Of a stretch of DNA of 64,000 bases, positions 35,014 through 43,512 are shown in pieces. The position numbers and the translations under genes were made by a program. The stretch is from Chryseolinea soli. Its GTDB lineage: Bacteria > Bacteroidota > Bacteroidia > Cytophagales > Cyclobacteriaceae. Below the pieces are notes generated by a model, which saw nothing but the letters and a program-made list of their open reading frames with translations, had not been told where the DNA came from and did no database searches. Numbering within the stretch: the stretch's first letter is position 1; each line of letters starts with the position of its first letter. The DNA is taken from NCBI RefSeq assembly GCF_003589925.1, contig NZ_CP032382.1, forward strand, positions 930,001 through 994,000, written 5' to 3'.

Positions 35014-35546
35014 CTGAAACTACAGAAACCCAGGACCTCACTACGCGATCAACCGGTATCCGTTATGGCGTTATCTACGGTGTGATCGGCATCGTATATT
35101 TCCTCATTTTCAATCTTGCCGATCTTGACATGTCGAAGGGCATTGGCAAATACGGAACCTGGCTTATCGGCTTTGTCATTGTCTTTCTGGCGCACAAATA
35201 TTTCAAGGAAAATGGCAACGGCTTCATGTCGTATGGCCAGGGGGTCGGCATTTCCTTTTGGATCGGTTTGATCTGCTCGGTGCTGTCGTCCGTATTTACG
35301 TTCATCTATATTAAATTTGTGGATTCCGGTTTTATCACCAAAATGCGCGAAACCGCCATCGCGGATATGGAAGCCAAAGGCCAATCGGAAGAACAAATTG
35401 AAATGGCCATGAAATTTGTTGACATGTTTATGAGCCCCGGCGCCATGCTGGCTTTCGGAATTATTTTTGGAATCATCGGGACGATCATTGTCGGTCTTCT
35501 CGTTTCCATCGTCACACAAAAACCGCGGCCTGAACCCGCTATTTAA
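35010..35546 (+). CDS. DUF4199 membrane protein
   Basis: 178 residues, paralogous in layout to the gene before it: helices at about 18-35, 47-62, 74-98 and 140-168, with the charged loop RETAIADMEAKGQSEEQIEM between the third and fourth. It overlaps the upstream gene by 4 bases and lies 8 bases before a glycosyltransferase gene, suggesting a link to envelope glycan or lipid work, which is inference. Confidence 0.87.
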   Translation: MTETTETQDLTTRSTGIRYGVIYGVIGIVYFLIFNLADLDMSKGIGKYGTWLIGFVIVFLAHKYFKENGNGFMSYGQGVGISFWIGLICSVLSSVFTFIYIKFVDSGFITKMRETAIADMEAKGQSEEQIEMAMKFVDMFMSPGAMLAFGIIFGIIGTIIVGLLVSIVTQKPRPEPAI

Positions 35547-35554
35547 TTTACGAA

Positions 35555-36547
35555 ATGAATCTTGACATCTCAGTTGTTGTTCCCGCAAAGGACGAAGAAG
35601 AATCGATACCGGAACTGTGTCAGTGGATAAGCCGTGTGATGGAAGCACACGGCTTTTCCTATGAAGTGATCTTTATCGACGACGGCAGCACGGACAACAC
35701 CTGGCAGCAGATCACGGCCATCCACGAAGCCAACCCCAACATCAAGGGCATCCGCTTCAACCGGAACTTTGGTAAATCGGCCGCGCTGCAAACGGGCTTC
35801 CGCGCCGCGCACGGAAAAGTGGTCATCACGATGGACTCCGACCTGCAGGACAGCCCGGACGAAATCCCCGCGTTATACAAAATGGTTACGGAAGATGGTT
35901 TTCAACTCGTGTCGGGCTGGAAGAAAAAACGCCATGACCCGATCTCGAAGACCGTTCCTTCCAAATTTTTCAACTATGTGACCCGCAAACTGTCGGGCAT
36001 ACCCTTGCACGACTTCAATTGCGGACTCAAGGCCTATCAATCGCGCGTGGTGAAGAACATCACCGTGTATGGCGAGATGCACCGCTACATTCCCGTGATC
36101 GCCAAGTGGGCAGGCTTCACCAAGATTACCGAGAAGGTGGTGGAACACCGCGAGCGCAAATTTGGCGTGACCAAGTTCGGGTTGGAGCGCTTTATCAACG
36201 GGTTTCTCGACCTGATCTCCATCACCTTTGTGAGCCGCTTCCGGCAAAAGCCAATGCACTTCTTCGGCACGTGGGGAACACTGTCGTTCCTGGTGGGCTT
36301 TCTGTTTACGTGCAAGCTTTTCTACGATAAGATGGACGCCATCTTTATCTCCCGAATCCCGGTGAAGCGTGACATCACCGCGCAGCCCATTTTCTATTTG
36401 GCGTTGGTGGCATTGGTCATTGGCGTGCAGCTTTTTGTGACGGGCTTCCTGGCGGAGATGTTTGCCATGCAGTCGCTTTCCAGACGCGACTACCTGATCA
36501 TTGAGAAGGTGGGGTTGCCAGAGCCTCAGATGAAGCTCCAGGACTAG
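35555..36547 (+). CDS. Family 2 glycosyltransferase, DPM1/GtrB/ArnC-like
   Basis: 330 residues. The GT-A domain shows VVPAKDEEESI, FIDDGSTDNTW, GFRAAHGKVVITMDSDLQD (metal DxD) and GLKAYQSRVV. Two C-terminal membrane helices follow (about 237-258 and 268-300). This build is that of polyprenyl-phosphate glycosyltransferases, which load a sugar on a lipid carrier at the inner membrane. Acceptor and sugar cannot be read from the sequence. Last gene of the run that starts at 31174. Confidence 0.92.
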   Translation: MNLDISVVVPAKDEEESIPELCQWISRVMEAHGFSYEVIFIDDGSTDNTWQQITAIHEANPNIKGIRFNRNFGKSAALQTGFRAAHGKVVITMDSDLQDSPDEIPALYKMVTEDGFQLVSGWKKKRHDPISKTVPSKFFNYVTRKLSGIPLHDFNCGLKAYQSRVVKNITVYGEMHRYIPVIAKWAGFTKITEKVVEHRERKFGVTKFGLERFINGFLDLISITFVSRFRQKPMHFFGTWGTLSFLVGFLFTCKLFYDKMDAIFISRIPVKRDITAQPIFYLALVALVIGVQLFVTGFLAEMFAMQSLSRRDYLIIEKVGLPEPQMKLQD

Positions 36548-36601
36548 CGGATCCCGCTGACCGGTCTGTGCTTCTTCGATTAGTTCTGCTTATTTTGCCG
36601 C

Positions 36602-37573
36602 ATGGCGACACCGCGCTACTCCATCATCATTCCCGTTTATAATCGTCCGCAGGAAGTAGACGAGCTTTTGGCCAGTCTCGTGTTGCAGACGGTGAAAGAC
36701 TTTGAGGTGATCATTGTAGAAGACGGTTCGACCGTGCGCTGTGATAGCGTCGTTGATCTTTACCGCGACAAATTTTCCATTCACTACTTCTTCAAACCCA
36801 ACTCGGGGCCTGGACCGAGTCGTAATTTTGGCTATGCGCAGGCGCGGGGTGATTTTTTTATCGTCTTCGATTCCGACTGTATCATTCCGCCGGGCTACCT
36901 GGCTTCGGTTGAGCGTTCCTTTCAGGAAAACGGGTGGGACGCCTGGGGCGGTCCCGACCGGGCCCATGAGAATTTTACACCGGTGCAGCGCGCGATGGGC
37001 TACACGATGGCTTCCGTGCTCACCACGGGGGGGATCCGCGGCGGGAAGCAACAGGCGGCGAGGTTTCAGCCGAGGAGTTTCAACATGGGGATCTCGCGCA
37101 ACGTGTTCACACAAACCGGGGGATTTAAACTGGACCGTTTTGCGGAAGATATCGAGTTCAGCATTCGCATGCGCACCATGGGCTTCAAGGTGGGACTCAT
37201 TCCAGAGGCGTTTGTGTATCACAAACGGCGCACCACGTTCCGCCAGTTCTATCAGCAGGTATCCAACTTTGGCAAAGGCCGCATTCAGATTGGCCGGGTA
37301 CATTCCGGGGCTGTGAAGCTCGCCCATTGGTTCCCGGCACTTTTCTTACTGGGCTCGGTGTCTTTGCTTGTTCTCCCGTTCATCAGCATGGCACTGTTCC
37401 GGATCGCCGTTGGCTTTTTCCTGGTCTATTTGCTGGCCATCTTCATCGACTCGTTCCGGCAGGGTAAAGACCTCACCGTAGCCTTCTTGTCGGTGCCTGC
37501 CGCACTCCTTCAGCTGTGGGGCTATGGGATCGGTTTTTTGAAAGAAAAGTTTAGAAATCATACACCCGGGTAA
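36602..37573 (+). CDS. Family 2 glycosyltransferase
   Basis: 323 residues. GT-A motifs: SIIIPVYNRPQEVD, VIIVEDGSTVRCD, GPGPSRNFGYAQARGDFFIVFDSDC with the metal DSD, and WGGPDRAHENF. A conserved F-EDIEFSIRMR segment provides the ED acid pair. Two membrane helices sit at the C-terminus (about 245-280). It is a membrane-anchored transferase of the cell-surface glycan type, independent in sequence from the preceding GT2. Confidence 0.9.
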   Translation: MATPRYSIIIPVYNRPQEVDELLASLVLQTVKDFEVIIVEDGSTVRCDSVVDLYRDKFSIHYFFKPNSGPGPSRNFGYAQARGDFFIVFDSDCIIPPGYLASVERSFQENGWDAWGGPDRAHENFTPVQRAMGYTMASVLTTGGIRGGKQQAARFQPRSFNMGISRNVFTQTGGFKLDRFAEDIEFSIRMRTMGFKVGLIPEAFVYHKRRTTFRQFYQQVSNFGKGRIQIGRVHSGAVKLAHWFPALFLLGSVSLLVLPFISMALFRIAVGFFLVYLLAIFIDSFRQGKDLTVAFLSVPAALLQLWGYGIGFLKEKFRNHTPG

Positions 37574-37659
37574 ACCAATAAATATTGCGATTAGCTTGAT
37601 TAGACTAAAAAATTAGATATTTTTAGAGAATATTCGCCCAAATCTACGCTAGTCCTTAC

Positions 37660-38883
37660 ATGAAGAACATAACCAGAAGTGCCCTCTTTTTCGGGCTATT
37701 GTGCCTATCCTCTCCGTTGTTCTCACAGGATTCTAAAGAGCTTGCTCCCGGCTATTATGTGGTGATCAACGCCTACGCGCCGTCGCGCGAGAACGTGGCG
37801 CAAAACTATGTCGAGGTCCTGAGAATAAAGGGGACCGATGCGCACTACGGATTCAATTCCGGTCGCGGATTTTTCTTTGTTTACCTGAAATATTTTGAGA
37901 GCCTGAGGGAGTCACTGCAATACATGACAAACGTGCGCAACACCCCCGAGTTCAAAGATGCCTGGGTGCGTGTAGTGCCCGGCGATATCACGCCACACAA
38001 CGCCGCCGTGCCCAACGCACCGGCTCCTGAAATGCCCGCGCCTCCTCAAACGACGGCGGTGGCAACCACATCACAAGCCACGCAAGCCGCGCCCGCAGCA
38101 GAGACGACCACAACGACTGAACCCGAGATCACCGACAATCCCGAGATCGTGCAACACAAGGTCATGACCTTGGGCAACACCGAGGTTTTCCTCAGTCTCT
38201 ATAATGCGCGCAACAATCGCATCGTGAGTGGCGATGTGCAGGTGGTCGACACGGACCGTTCGCGGCTCATCACCAGTGTGAAAGGAAATGAGTACCTGGT
38301 GCTGCCCGATCCAAAAAGCAAGTCGGGGCAACTCACGCTGGTGTGCGAAGCTTTCGGTTACCGGAAGATCCAACAGGAGATCAACTATCCGTTGCCCCTG
38401 GCCGACACGGTGAAAAACTACATCGAACTGATGGGTACTACGCTGGTGATCGACTTCGACCTGGTGCGCTATCACAAGGGCGACATCGCCACTTTGTATA
38501 ACGTTTACTTCTACAACGATGCGGCACTGATGCTGCCCGAGTCTAACTATGAGCTCAGCAGTTTGCTGCAGCTCATGGAAGAAAATCCCAAATACAAGAT
38601 CCGCCTTCACGGCCACAGCAATGGCAACTACCATGGCAAGATCCTGACGGTGGGTCCCGAAAAGAAATTCTTCACACTGGACGGTGCCCACGAAGGTTCG
38701 GGCTCGGCCAAAGATCTTTCGTACAAACGCGCCGAGGTCATCAAAGACTACCTGGTCAGCAAAGGCATCGACCCGATGCGCATGGAAATAAAAGCCTGGG
38801 GCGGGAAGCGTCCTATCTATGACAAGAACAGCGTGAACGCCAAGAAGAACGTTCGCGTGGAGGTGGAAATGCTGGACGAATAA
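37660..38883 (+). CDS. OmpA-family protein with SPOR-like N-terminal domain
   Basis: 407 residues with a Sec signal ending PLFSQ. Residues 28-105 look like a SPOR domain (YYVVINAYAPSRENVAQ, then FFFVYLKYFESLRESL), followed by a proline-, alanine- and threonine-rich linker (about 113-155), a beta-rich middle, and a C-terminal OmpA domain (KIRLHGHSNGNYHG, RAEVIKDYLVSKGIDPMRM). Both end domains bind peptidoglycan in other proteins, SPOR preferring denuded glycans, so it should link the outer membrane to the wall. It has its own terminator. Confidence 0.87.
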   Translation: MKNITRSALFFGLLCLSSPLFSQDSKELAPGYYVVINAYAPSRENVAQNYVEVLRIKGTDAHYGFNSGRGFFFVYLKYFESLRESLQYMTNVRNTPEFKDAWVRVVPGDITPHNAAVPNAPAPEMPAPPQTTAVATTSQATQAAPAAETTTTTEPEITDNPEIVQHKVMTLGNTEVFLSLYNARNNRIVSGDVQVVDTDRSRLITSVKGNEYLVLPDPKSKSGQLTLVCEAFGYRKIQQEINYPLPLADTVKNYIELMGTTLVIDFDLVRYHKGDIATLYNVYFYNDAALMLPESNYELSSLLQLMEENPKYKIRLHGHSNGNYHGKILTVGPEKKFFTLDGAHEGSGSAKDLSYKRAEVIKDYLVSKGIDPMRMEIKAWGGKRPIYDKNSVNAKKNVRVEVEMLDE

Positions 38884-38912
38884 GAAACTTTTCTCGATTG
38901 GAGCCCCGCTAG

Positions 38913-38932
38913 AAGCCCTGTTAGGGCTTTTG
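38913..38932 (+). terminator. Rho-independent terminator after the OmpA/SPOR gene
   Basis: Stem AAGCCCT (38913-38919) and AGGGCTT (38923-38929), loop of 3, then a short T run. It lies 29 bases past the stop codon. Confidence 0.7.
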
Positions 38933-38993
38933 GCATTTATGGACAATTTTTATTTTGAAATGTATTTTATTTGCTCCCCCGAGCCACGCCACT

Positions 38994-39770
38994 ATGACGA
39001 AAGTATTGAAGAGCTTTTTCCTGATCATCAACTACAAGACGTTGATCATTACGACCCTATCGGTCATTTCCACGTATGTTTGTTTTCACTATGGGCTCAT
39101 CGCCAAGTTCCCCGACATGTTGGTGGGCGTGGCCATCGTGTTCCCCGTGGTGTTCTCGATTGGGTCGGCGTATAATCGCAGGGAAGTGGCGCTCCAACGC
39201 TTCTCCGATTTCAAAGGTCATGCCATCGCCCTCTACTACGCTTCGCGCGACTGGACTACCGACAAGGACAACGAATTGCCCGAGCAAACCCGCGAGATCG
39301 TCACCGAGATGATCCGCCTCATGCGCACCATGTTTACGTCATCGCACCGGCGCGACTGGGAAGAGAACGAGCAGAAGATCTTTCAGTATTTCTCGCGCCT
39401 CTCGGCCCTCACCATCTCCTATAAACACTATGGCATCCCCAGCGGCGAGTTTTCGCGGCTGAGCCAATACGTGAGCAAGATGATCATTGCGTTCGACAAC
39501 CTGAAGATCATTCACGTGTACCGCACGCCCATCACGCTACGGGCCTACAGCAAAGTGTTCATCTATGTCTTCCCGATCATCTACGGTCCTTACTTTGCCA
39601 GCACGTTCAAAGATTTTTCCTCATCGCTGGAATATGTCATGCCCGTCCTGTACAGCTTCATCCTGGTGAGCCTCGACAACATCCAGGACCACCTCGAACA
39701 TCCCTTCGACGAATTGGGCGAAGACGACATCCGCATCGACGAGCGCGAGGTGATCCGTCACATGGAGTGA
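38994..39770 (+). CDS. Bestrophin-like membrane protein
   Basis: 258 residues from the ATG at 38994; an in-frame ATG at 38955 would add 13 polar residues before the natural start MTKVLKSFFLIINYKTL. Two helices at the N-terminus (about 16-55), a long soluble helical region with many charged residues, then a further hydrophobic pair (VFIYVFPIIYGPYFAS and VMPVLYSFILVSLDNIQDHLEHPFD). The proline-rich second pair and the LDNIQDxLExPFD ending resemble bestrophin-type anion channels. I hold this family call only moderately. Confidence 0.6.
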   Translation: MTKVLKSFFLIINYKTLIITTLSVISTYVCFHYGLIAKFPDMLVGVAIVFPVVFSIGSAYNRREVALQRFSDFKGHAIALYYASRDWTTDKDNELPEQTREIVTEMIRLMRTMFTSSHRRDWEENEQKIFQYFSRLSALTISYKHYGIPSGEFSRLSQYVSKMIIAFDNLKIIHVYRTPITLRAYSKVFIYVFPIIYGPYFASTFKDFSSSLEYVMPVLYSFILVSLDNIQDHLEHPFDELGEDDIRIDEREVIRHME

Positions 39771-39792
39771 AAATTCTGCGTACCTTGAAGGT

Positions 39793-40800
39793 ATGAACGA
39801 CGGCACCTCTCGCGGCCCGGACCCGAAAAAAGCCCGCCTCTATTTCCTGCTGGGATGTACGGGGCTTTTTTGCATGGCGCTGCTGTGGTCGGTAGACCGC
39901 TCGCTGGTGGCGATCTCGCTGGGCTTTGCCGCGATATGCTTTCTTCTGGCATTCAATAGCCGGCCTGCGTCAACGACGCGACGCGAGGGCCCGGTCTTTC
40001 AAAAACAAAGGGACTATACGCCCGCTACCTTCCTCTCGGTGTTGTTCGGGCGATTGCTGAAAGGACAGCAGACTCCCCATCAACCGGCCAATCCACAGCG
40101 CCGAAGCGCAGCGGTGGTGATCATCTTTGTTGTTTTTGTGTTCACCATCATCCTGGTGGTCACCCTGTCGTCCTTGTTTTCGGATGATAGTCCAATGGAG
40201 GCGTATGGCTATTTTCAAACGGCCGATAATCAATATTACAATCAGCAATACGATTCAGCGCGGATGAACTACCGGCGGGCGTGGCAAGTGAATCCAAAAT
40301 ATGCGGAGGCGTATCTTGGCTATGGACGAACGCTGTTCATGCAAAGCCAGTCCGACTCGGCCATCATCGTGTTCGATCAGGCGCTGGCCATCGACCCCGA
40401 TTTAAAAGAAGCTTCCTATGGTAAGGCCGAGGTGTTCGCCGATCAAAAAAAATATGACGAAGCCATCGCCATCCTAAGCCAGCTTGTTGCGGACTATCCG
40501 GACTACGAAGATGCCCGGCAGGCGCTGGGGGATTGTTACTATACGCAAAAGAAATTTGACGAAGCGTTGCCGTTCTATGAAAGCGTGTATGCCAATGCAA
40601 ATTCGCGAAGTCATATCCTTTGTTATATCATGGCCTATATCTACGACACAAAGGGCAACACGCAGAAGGCCATACCGCTCTACCAGGAAGCCCTTCAATA
40701 CGACAGTACCGTGGTGGACATCTACCATCGTCTCGGCGAACTCCTGCCCGGAGAAGACGGCAACGTCTATCGCACGAAAGCCGTCACACTGAACCGCTGA
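39793..40800 (+). CDS. Membrane-anchored TPR protein
   Basis: 335 residues. Two helices lie near the N-terminus (about 15-55) and a third at about 112-134, after which a periplasmic or cytoplasmic series of about five TPR units begins (MEAYGYFQTADNQYYNQQY, AEAYLGYGRTLFMQSQSD, KEASYGKAEVFADQKKYDEA, and so on). The TPRs probably bind a partner protein, which cannot be named. Its TGA stop and the stop of the convergent GNAT gene share the palindrome TGATCA (40798-40803). Confidence 0.83.
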   Translation: MNDGTSRGPDPKKARLYFLLGCTGLFCMALLWSVDRSLVAISLGFAAICFLLAFNSRPASTTRREGPVFQKQRDYTPATFLSVLFGRLLKGQQTPHQPANPQRRSAAVVIIFVVFVFTIILVVTLSSLFSDDSPMEAYGYFQTADNQYYNQQYDSARMNYRRAWQVNPKYAEAYLGYGRTLFMQSQSDSAIIVFDQALAIDPDLKEASYGKAEVFADQKKYDEAIAILSQLVADYPDYEDARQALGDCYYTQKKFDEALPFYESVYANANSRSHILCYIMAYIYDTKGNTQKAIPLYQEALQYDSTVVDIYHRLGELLPGEDGNVYRTKAVTLNR

Positions 40801-41085
40801 TCATTTATCGAGCACGTCCTGGTATTCCGTCACGCGATCGAACACCGACTTGGCAAAGGGGCAAAGGGGAAATATTTTCAGATTATGCTTACGGGCATGG
40901 TCGACAGCCGCGGCGACCAATTGCTTGCCGGCATTCTTCCCGCGCAAGGCGTCAGAGACTTCTGTATGATTGATGATGATGCGGGTGTCACCTGCTTTGG
41001 TAAAGATCATTTCGGCCAGGCGCTTGCCGTTTTCCTCTACATAAAAATATCCCCGTGTGCCCGATTCTTCCAATTTTATATCCAT
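40801..41085 (-). CDS. Small GNAT-type N-acetyltransferase
   Basis: 94 residues, the short YjdJ-like class of acetyltransferases with a bare acetyl-CoA site. Motifs: RGYFYVEENGKRLAEMIFTK, IINHTEVSDALRGKNAGKQLV (the pyrophosphate-binding RGKxxGxxL loop) and IFPLCPFAKSVF. Substrate unknown. It starts 4 bases after the stop of the MFS gene, so they are probably co-expressed. Confidence 0.9.
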   Translation of the reverse strand: MDIKLEESGTRGYFYVEENGKRLAEMIFTKAGDTRIIINHTEVSDALRGKNAGKQLVAAAVDHARKHNLKIFPLCPFAKSVFDRVTEYQDVLDK

Positions 41086-41089
41086 GTGT

Positions 41090-42220
41090 TTATTTTGATT
41101 TGTATCGAATTCCCAAAACTGTCATCACGATAAAAAGTGCAGCCACCACCGTCAGGGCCACGCGCAGGGTGTGGGCGTCGGCGATGAAGCCGATCACGGG
41201 TGGGCCAATGAGAAATCCGGAGTACCCCACCGTGGTGACCATCGCCAGCGCCACGCTCGAGGGAAGCTCGCGTGTGTTGCCGGCGATGCTGTAGGCGATG
41301 GGCACGATGGTGGAAAGGCCCAGGCCTACAAGAAAAAATCCGGCAATGGAAACATAGGGCAAGGGAATCACCAGTGCCAGTGAAAGACCGGCGAAGGCGA
41401 GTATGCCGCCGAGGATGATCATCGTTCGATCGCCAAAGGTTGCCCGTGCCCCGTCTCCAAAGAATCGTCCCAAGGTCATGGCCGTGGCAAATGCCGAAAG
41501 GGCGATCGGTGCCAGCGCCTTGGTGGAACGCGCGATGTTCTCCATAAAGTTCACGGTCCATTCCGACATGGCCCCCTCTCCCATCATACAACAAAATGCG
41601 ATGACGCCCACGCTGATCAGGGATGCATTGGGAAGCCGGAACAAGGGTCCATCGGTATGTGCGCCGGGGTCGGGCTTATCGTGTATCAGATTTCTGCTGG
41701 CCCAGGCGACCGCCGCGAGCGAAACGCCGGCCACGATCAGGAAATGTGATTCCAGGTCGACCCTGATGTCGGTAAACAACGCAGCTGACCATGCGCCCAA
41801 CATCATGCCCAGGCTGAAGAAGGCATGGAAAGATGTCATGATGGGGCGTTTGTATTCCCGCTCCACCATCACGGCCTGCGCGTTTATGGCCACGTCGTAC
41901 ATGCCCGTGATCACGCCGATGCAAAAGTAGAGTGCCACCAGCGCGGCAAAATTTGGCATGAGGGGGATCAACGGTACAACGGCGGAATAAAGGATCGCCG
42001 TGAGCAACGAGATGCTGCGGCTACCGTTTTTGATAATCACCCACCCGGCAAACGGCATGGCCGCAACGGCTCCGATAGACAAGGAGAACAACACCAAACC
42101 AATGTCGCCATTGTCGGCCCCATAAAGTTCCTGTATGCGCGGCAGCCGCGCCACCCAATTGGCCAGGATAAATCCGTTGACAAAGAAAGTTATTTTTACA
42201 GCGATTCGATGGCGCAGCAC
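41090..42220 (-). CDS. Major facilitator superfamily transporter
   Basis: 376 residues, about 12 hydrophobic helices. Markers include GFILANWVARLPRIQELYG at the N-terminus, the inter-helix GAVAAMPFAGWVIIKNGSRSI, and GFFLVGLGLSTIVPIAYSIAG late in the protein. It belongs to the YbjJ/FucP-like branch of small MFS carriers found in Bacteroidota and Proteobacteria. Substrate cannot be assigned. It is transcribed with the small GNAT gene; together they might handle a compound acetylated after uptake or before export, which is speculation. Confidence 0.88.
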   Translation of the reverse strand: MLRHRIAVKITFFVNGFILANWVARLPRIQELYGADNGDIGLVLFSLSIGAVAAMPFAGWVIIKNGSRSISLLTAILYSAVVPLIPLMPNFAALVALYFCIGVITGMYDVAINAQAVMVEREYKRPIMTSFHAFFSLGMMLGAWSAALFTDIRVDLESHFLIVAGVSLAAVAWASRNLIHDKPDPGAHTDGPLFRLPNASLISVGVIAFCCMMGEGAMSEWTVNFMENIARSTKALAPIALSAFATAMTLGRFFGDGARATFGDRTMIILGGILAFAGLSLALVIPLPYVSIAGFFLVGLGLSTIVPIAYSIAGNTRELPSSVALAMVTTVGYSGFLIGPPVIGFIADAHTLRVALTVVAALFIVMTVLGIRYKSK

Positions 42221-42350
42221 GAAGTTGATGTTTTGATATTTCAGTTACTGCTAAGGTATGATTTTCCCGCAAAGGCTTGGAGTGAAATCTATTTACGGGG
42301 AAATGTTTTAGGACGGGCGCTCGCCGAATCGTGCGCGCACCAAGCTTAGC

Positions 42351-43484
42351 CTACCAAAAATCAGGCTTTTGCGTCACACCGCCCGACTCGCGACAGTCCA
42401 TGCAGATCGCGGTCGTGGATACATAACCCTCCGGTAAACCCATCCCATAGGGATACACGAGAAGTGTGTTGTCGGATAATGTTCTGACAATCGACATGCG
42501 AATGGAATCCGGGGGACAAAAGTAATGGGGATATATGCGAATAGCGTCGGGCAGCTCAGCGTGGCGGATGAAGATCCGCTCCTGCTTCTCTTCCCCCGCA
42601 CTGAAGAAACCCAGAACGGGTTCCTCCGAATCGCTCGTGCTATGAACGTTGCCCACTACTTGCGACGGCAGGGGATCAAAAAGCCCGCCCAGGCTCTCCG
42701 TTGTTTTTCGAAGCTGCGTCCAAAAGACATACGCCTCTTTGGAAATCGCGCGCTGCCGCACCAGTACGCTGTAGCGAACGGAAAGTTGTATGCTACCCGC
42801 AGGAAGAACGATCAATGGAAAATTGCGAATGGCATCGGTGGAAAGATTTTCGGATGACGTTACAAAAATACTGGTCGAAGGCTGTGTCGTCCAGCATTGT
42901 TCCAGCTGCTCGTCGGGCATTAACGGCCGGGGTTCGTGTCCCTTCATGATATAGCCCGCCGGAACCGGCGCGTGATGTTCGTAGGTTTCAATATAGTCCC
43001 AGTAGTAGTATCTGGTTTGACCTGTGGCATCGTGGGCATTCACATAGACGGTCAGGTCCTGATCGCCGGCACGCCAAGCCACACTGTCGATGTCGGGTGT
43101 TTTGATCACGGCAACGTAGTCGGAAAAATATTCCTTTCCGCCAGACGTCTTGATGTGGAGGCGGTATGGCTTGGCTGCATTCACGTTCAATCCGGTCGCG
43201 GTATAGTAGCCGTCTTGCGTGTCATTCAGGATCAACGACGCTCCGTCCTGCTCCTCCAGGGCTACTGTAGCATTCCGTTCCGGTGGTGGGATGCCTGCGC
43301 TGTCCAGGGCTATCGCGTGTGAAAGGCGGACGGCAATAGAAGAAGAGGTGTAGCTTAGAAAACCATCGACCACCAGGATGTCGACATTACGCTTCACGTC
43401 CGGCGGCGAATAAGGATCCAGGCACCCGAAAAAAATAAGCGCGGGCAACAGCAAGATCAGATTATGTTTTCTTATTGAGGTCAT
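42351..43484 (-). CDS. DUF4249 outer-membrane lipoprotein (copy 3)
   Basis: 377 residues. The lipobox IFFGC is followed by LDPYSPP, which nearly repeats in the two other DUF4249 genes of the locus. A beta-sandwich-like N-terminal half (DILVVDGFLSYTSSSIAVRLSHA) is followed by EYFSDYVAVIKTPDIDSVAW, and the protein ends CMDCRESGGVTQKPDFW. The paired cysteines of the CMDC ending and the terminal PDFW are shared with copies 1 and 2. DUF4249 proteins commonly sit beside TonB-dependent receptors and may bind the ligand on the surface, as SusD does. Last gene of the locus. Confidence 0.88.
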   Translation of the reverse strand: MTSIRKHNLILLLPALIFFGCLDPYSPPDVKRNVDILVVDGFLSYTSSSIAVRLSHAIALDSAGIPPPERNATVALEEQDGASLILNDTQDGYYTATGLNVNAAKPYRLHIKTSGGKEYFSDYVAVIKTPDIDSVAWRAGDQDLTVYVNAHDATGQTRYYYWDYIETYEHHAPVPAGYIMKGHEPRPLMPDEQLEQCWTTQPSTSIFVTSSENLSTDAIRNFPLIVLPAGSIQLSVRYSVLVRQRAISKEAYVFWTQLRKTTESLGGLFDPLPSQVVGNVHSTSDSEEPVLGFFSAGEEKQERIFIRHAELPDAIRIYPHYFCPPDSIRMSIVRTLSDNTLLVYPYGMGLPEGYVSTTAICMDCRESGGVTQKPDFW

Positions 43485-43512
43485 CTACAGGAGAACACTC
43501 ACACACCTTGCA

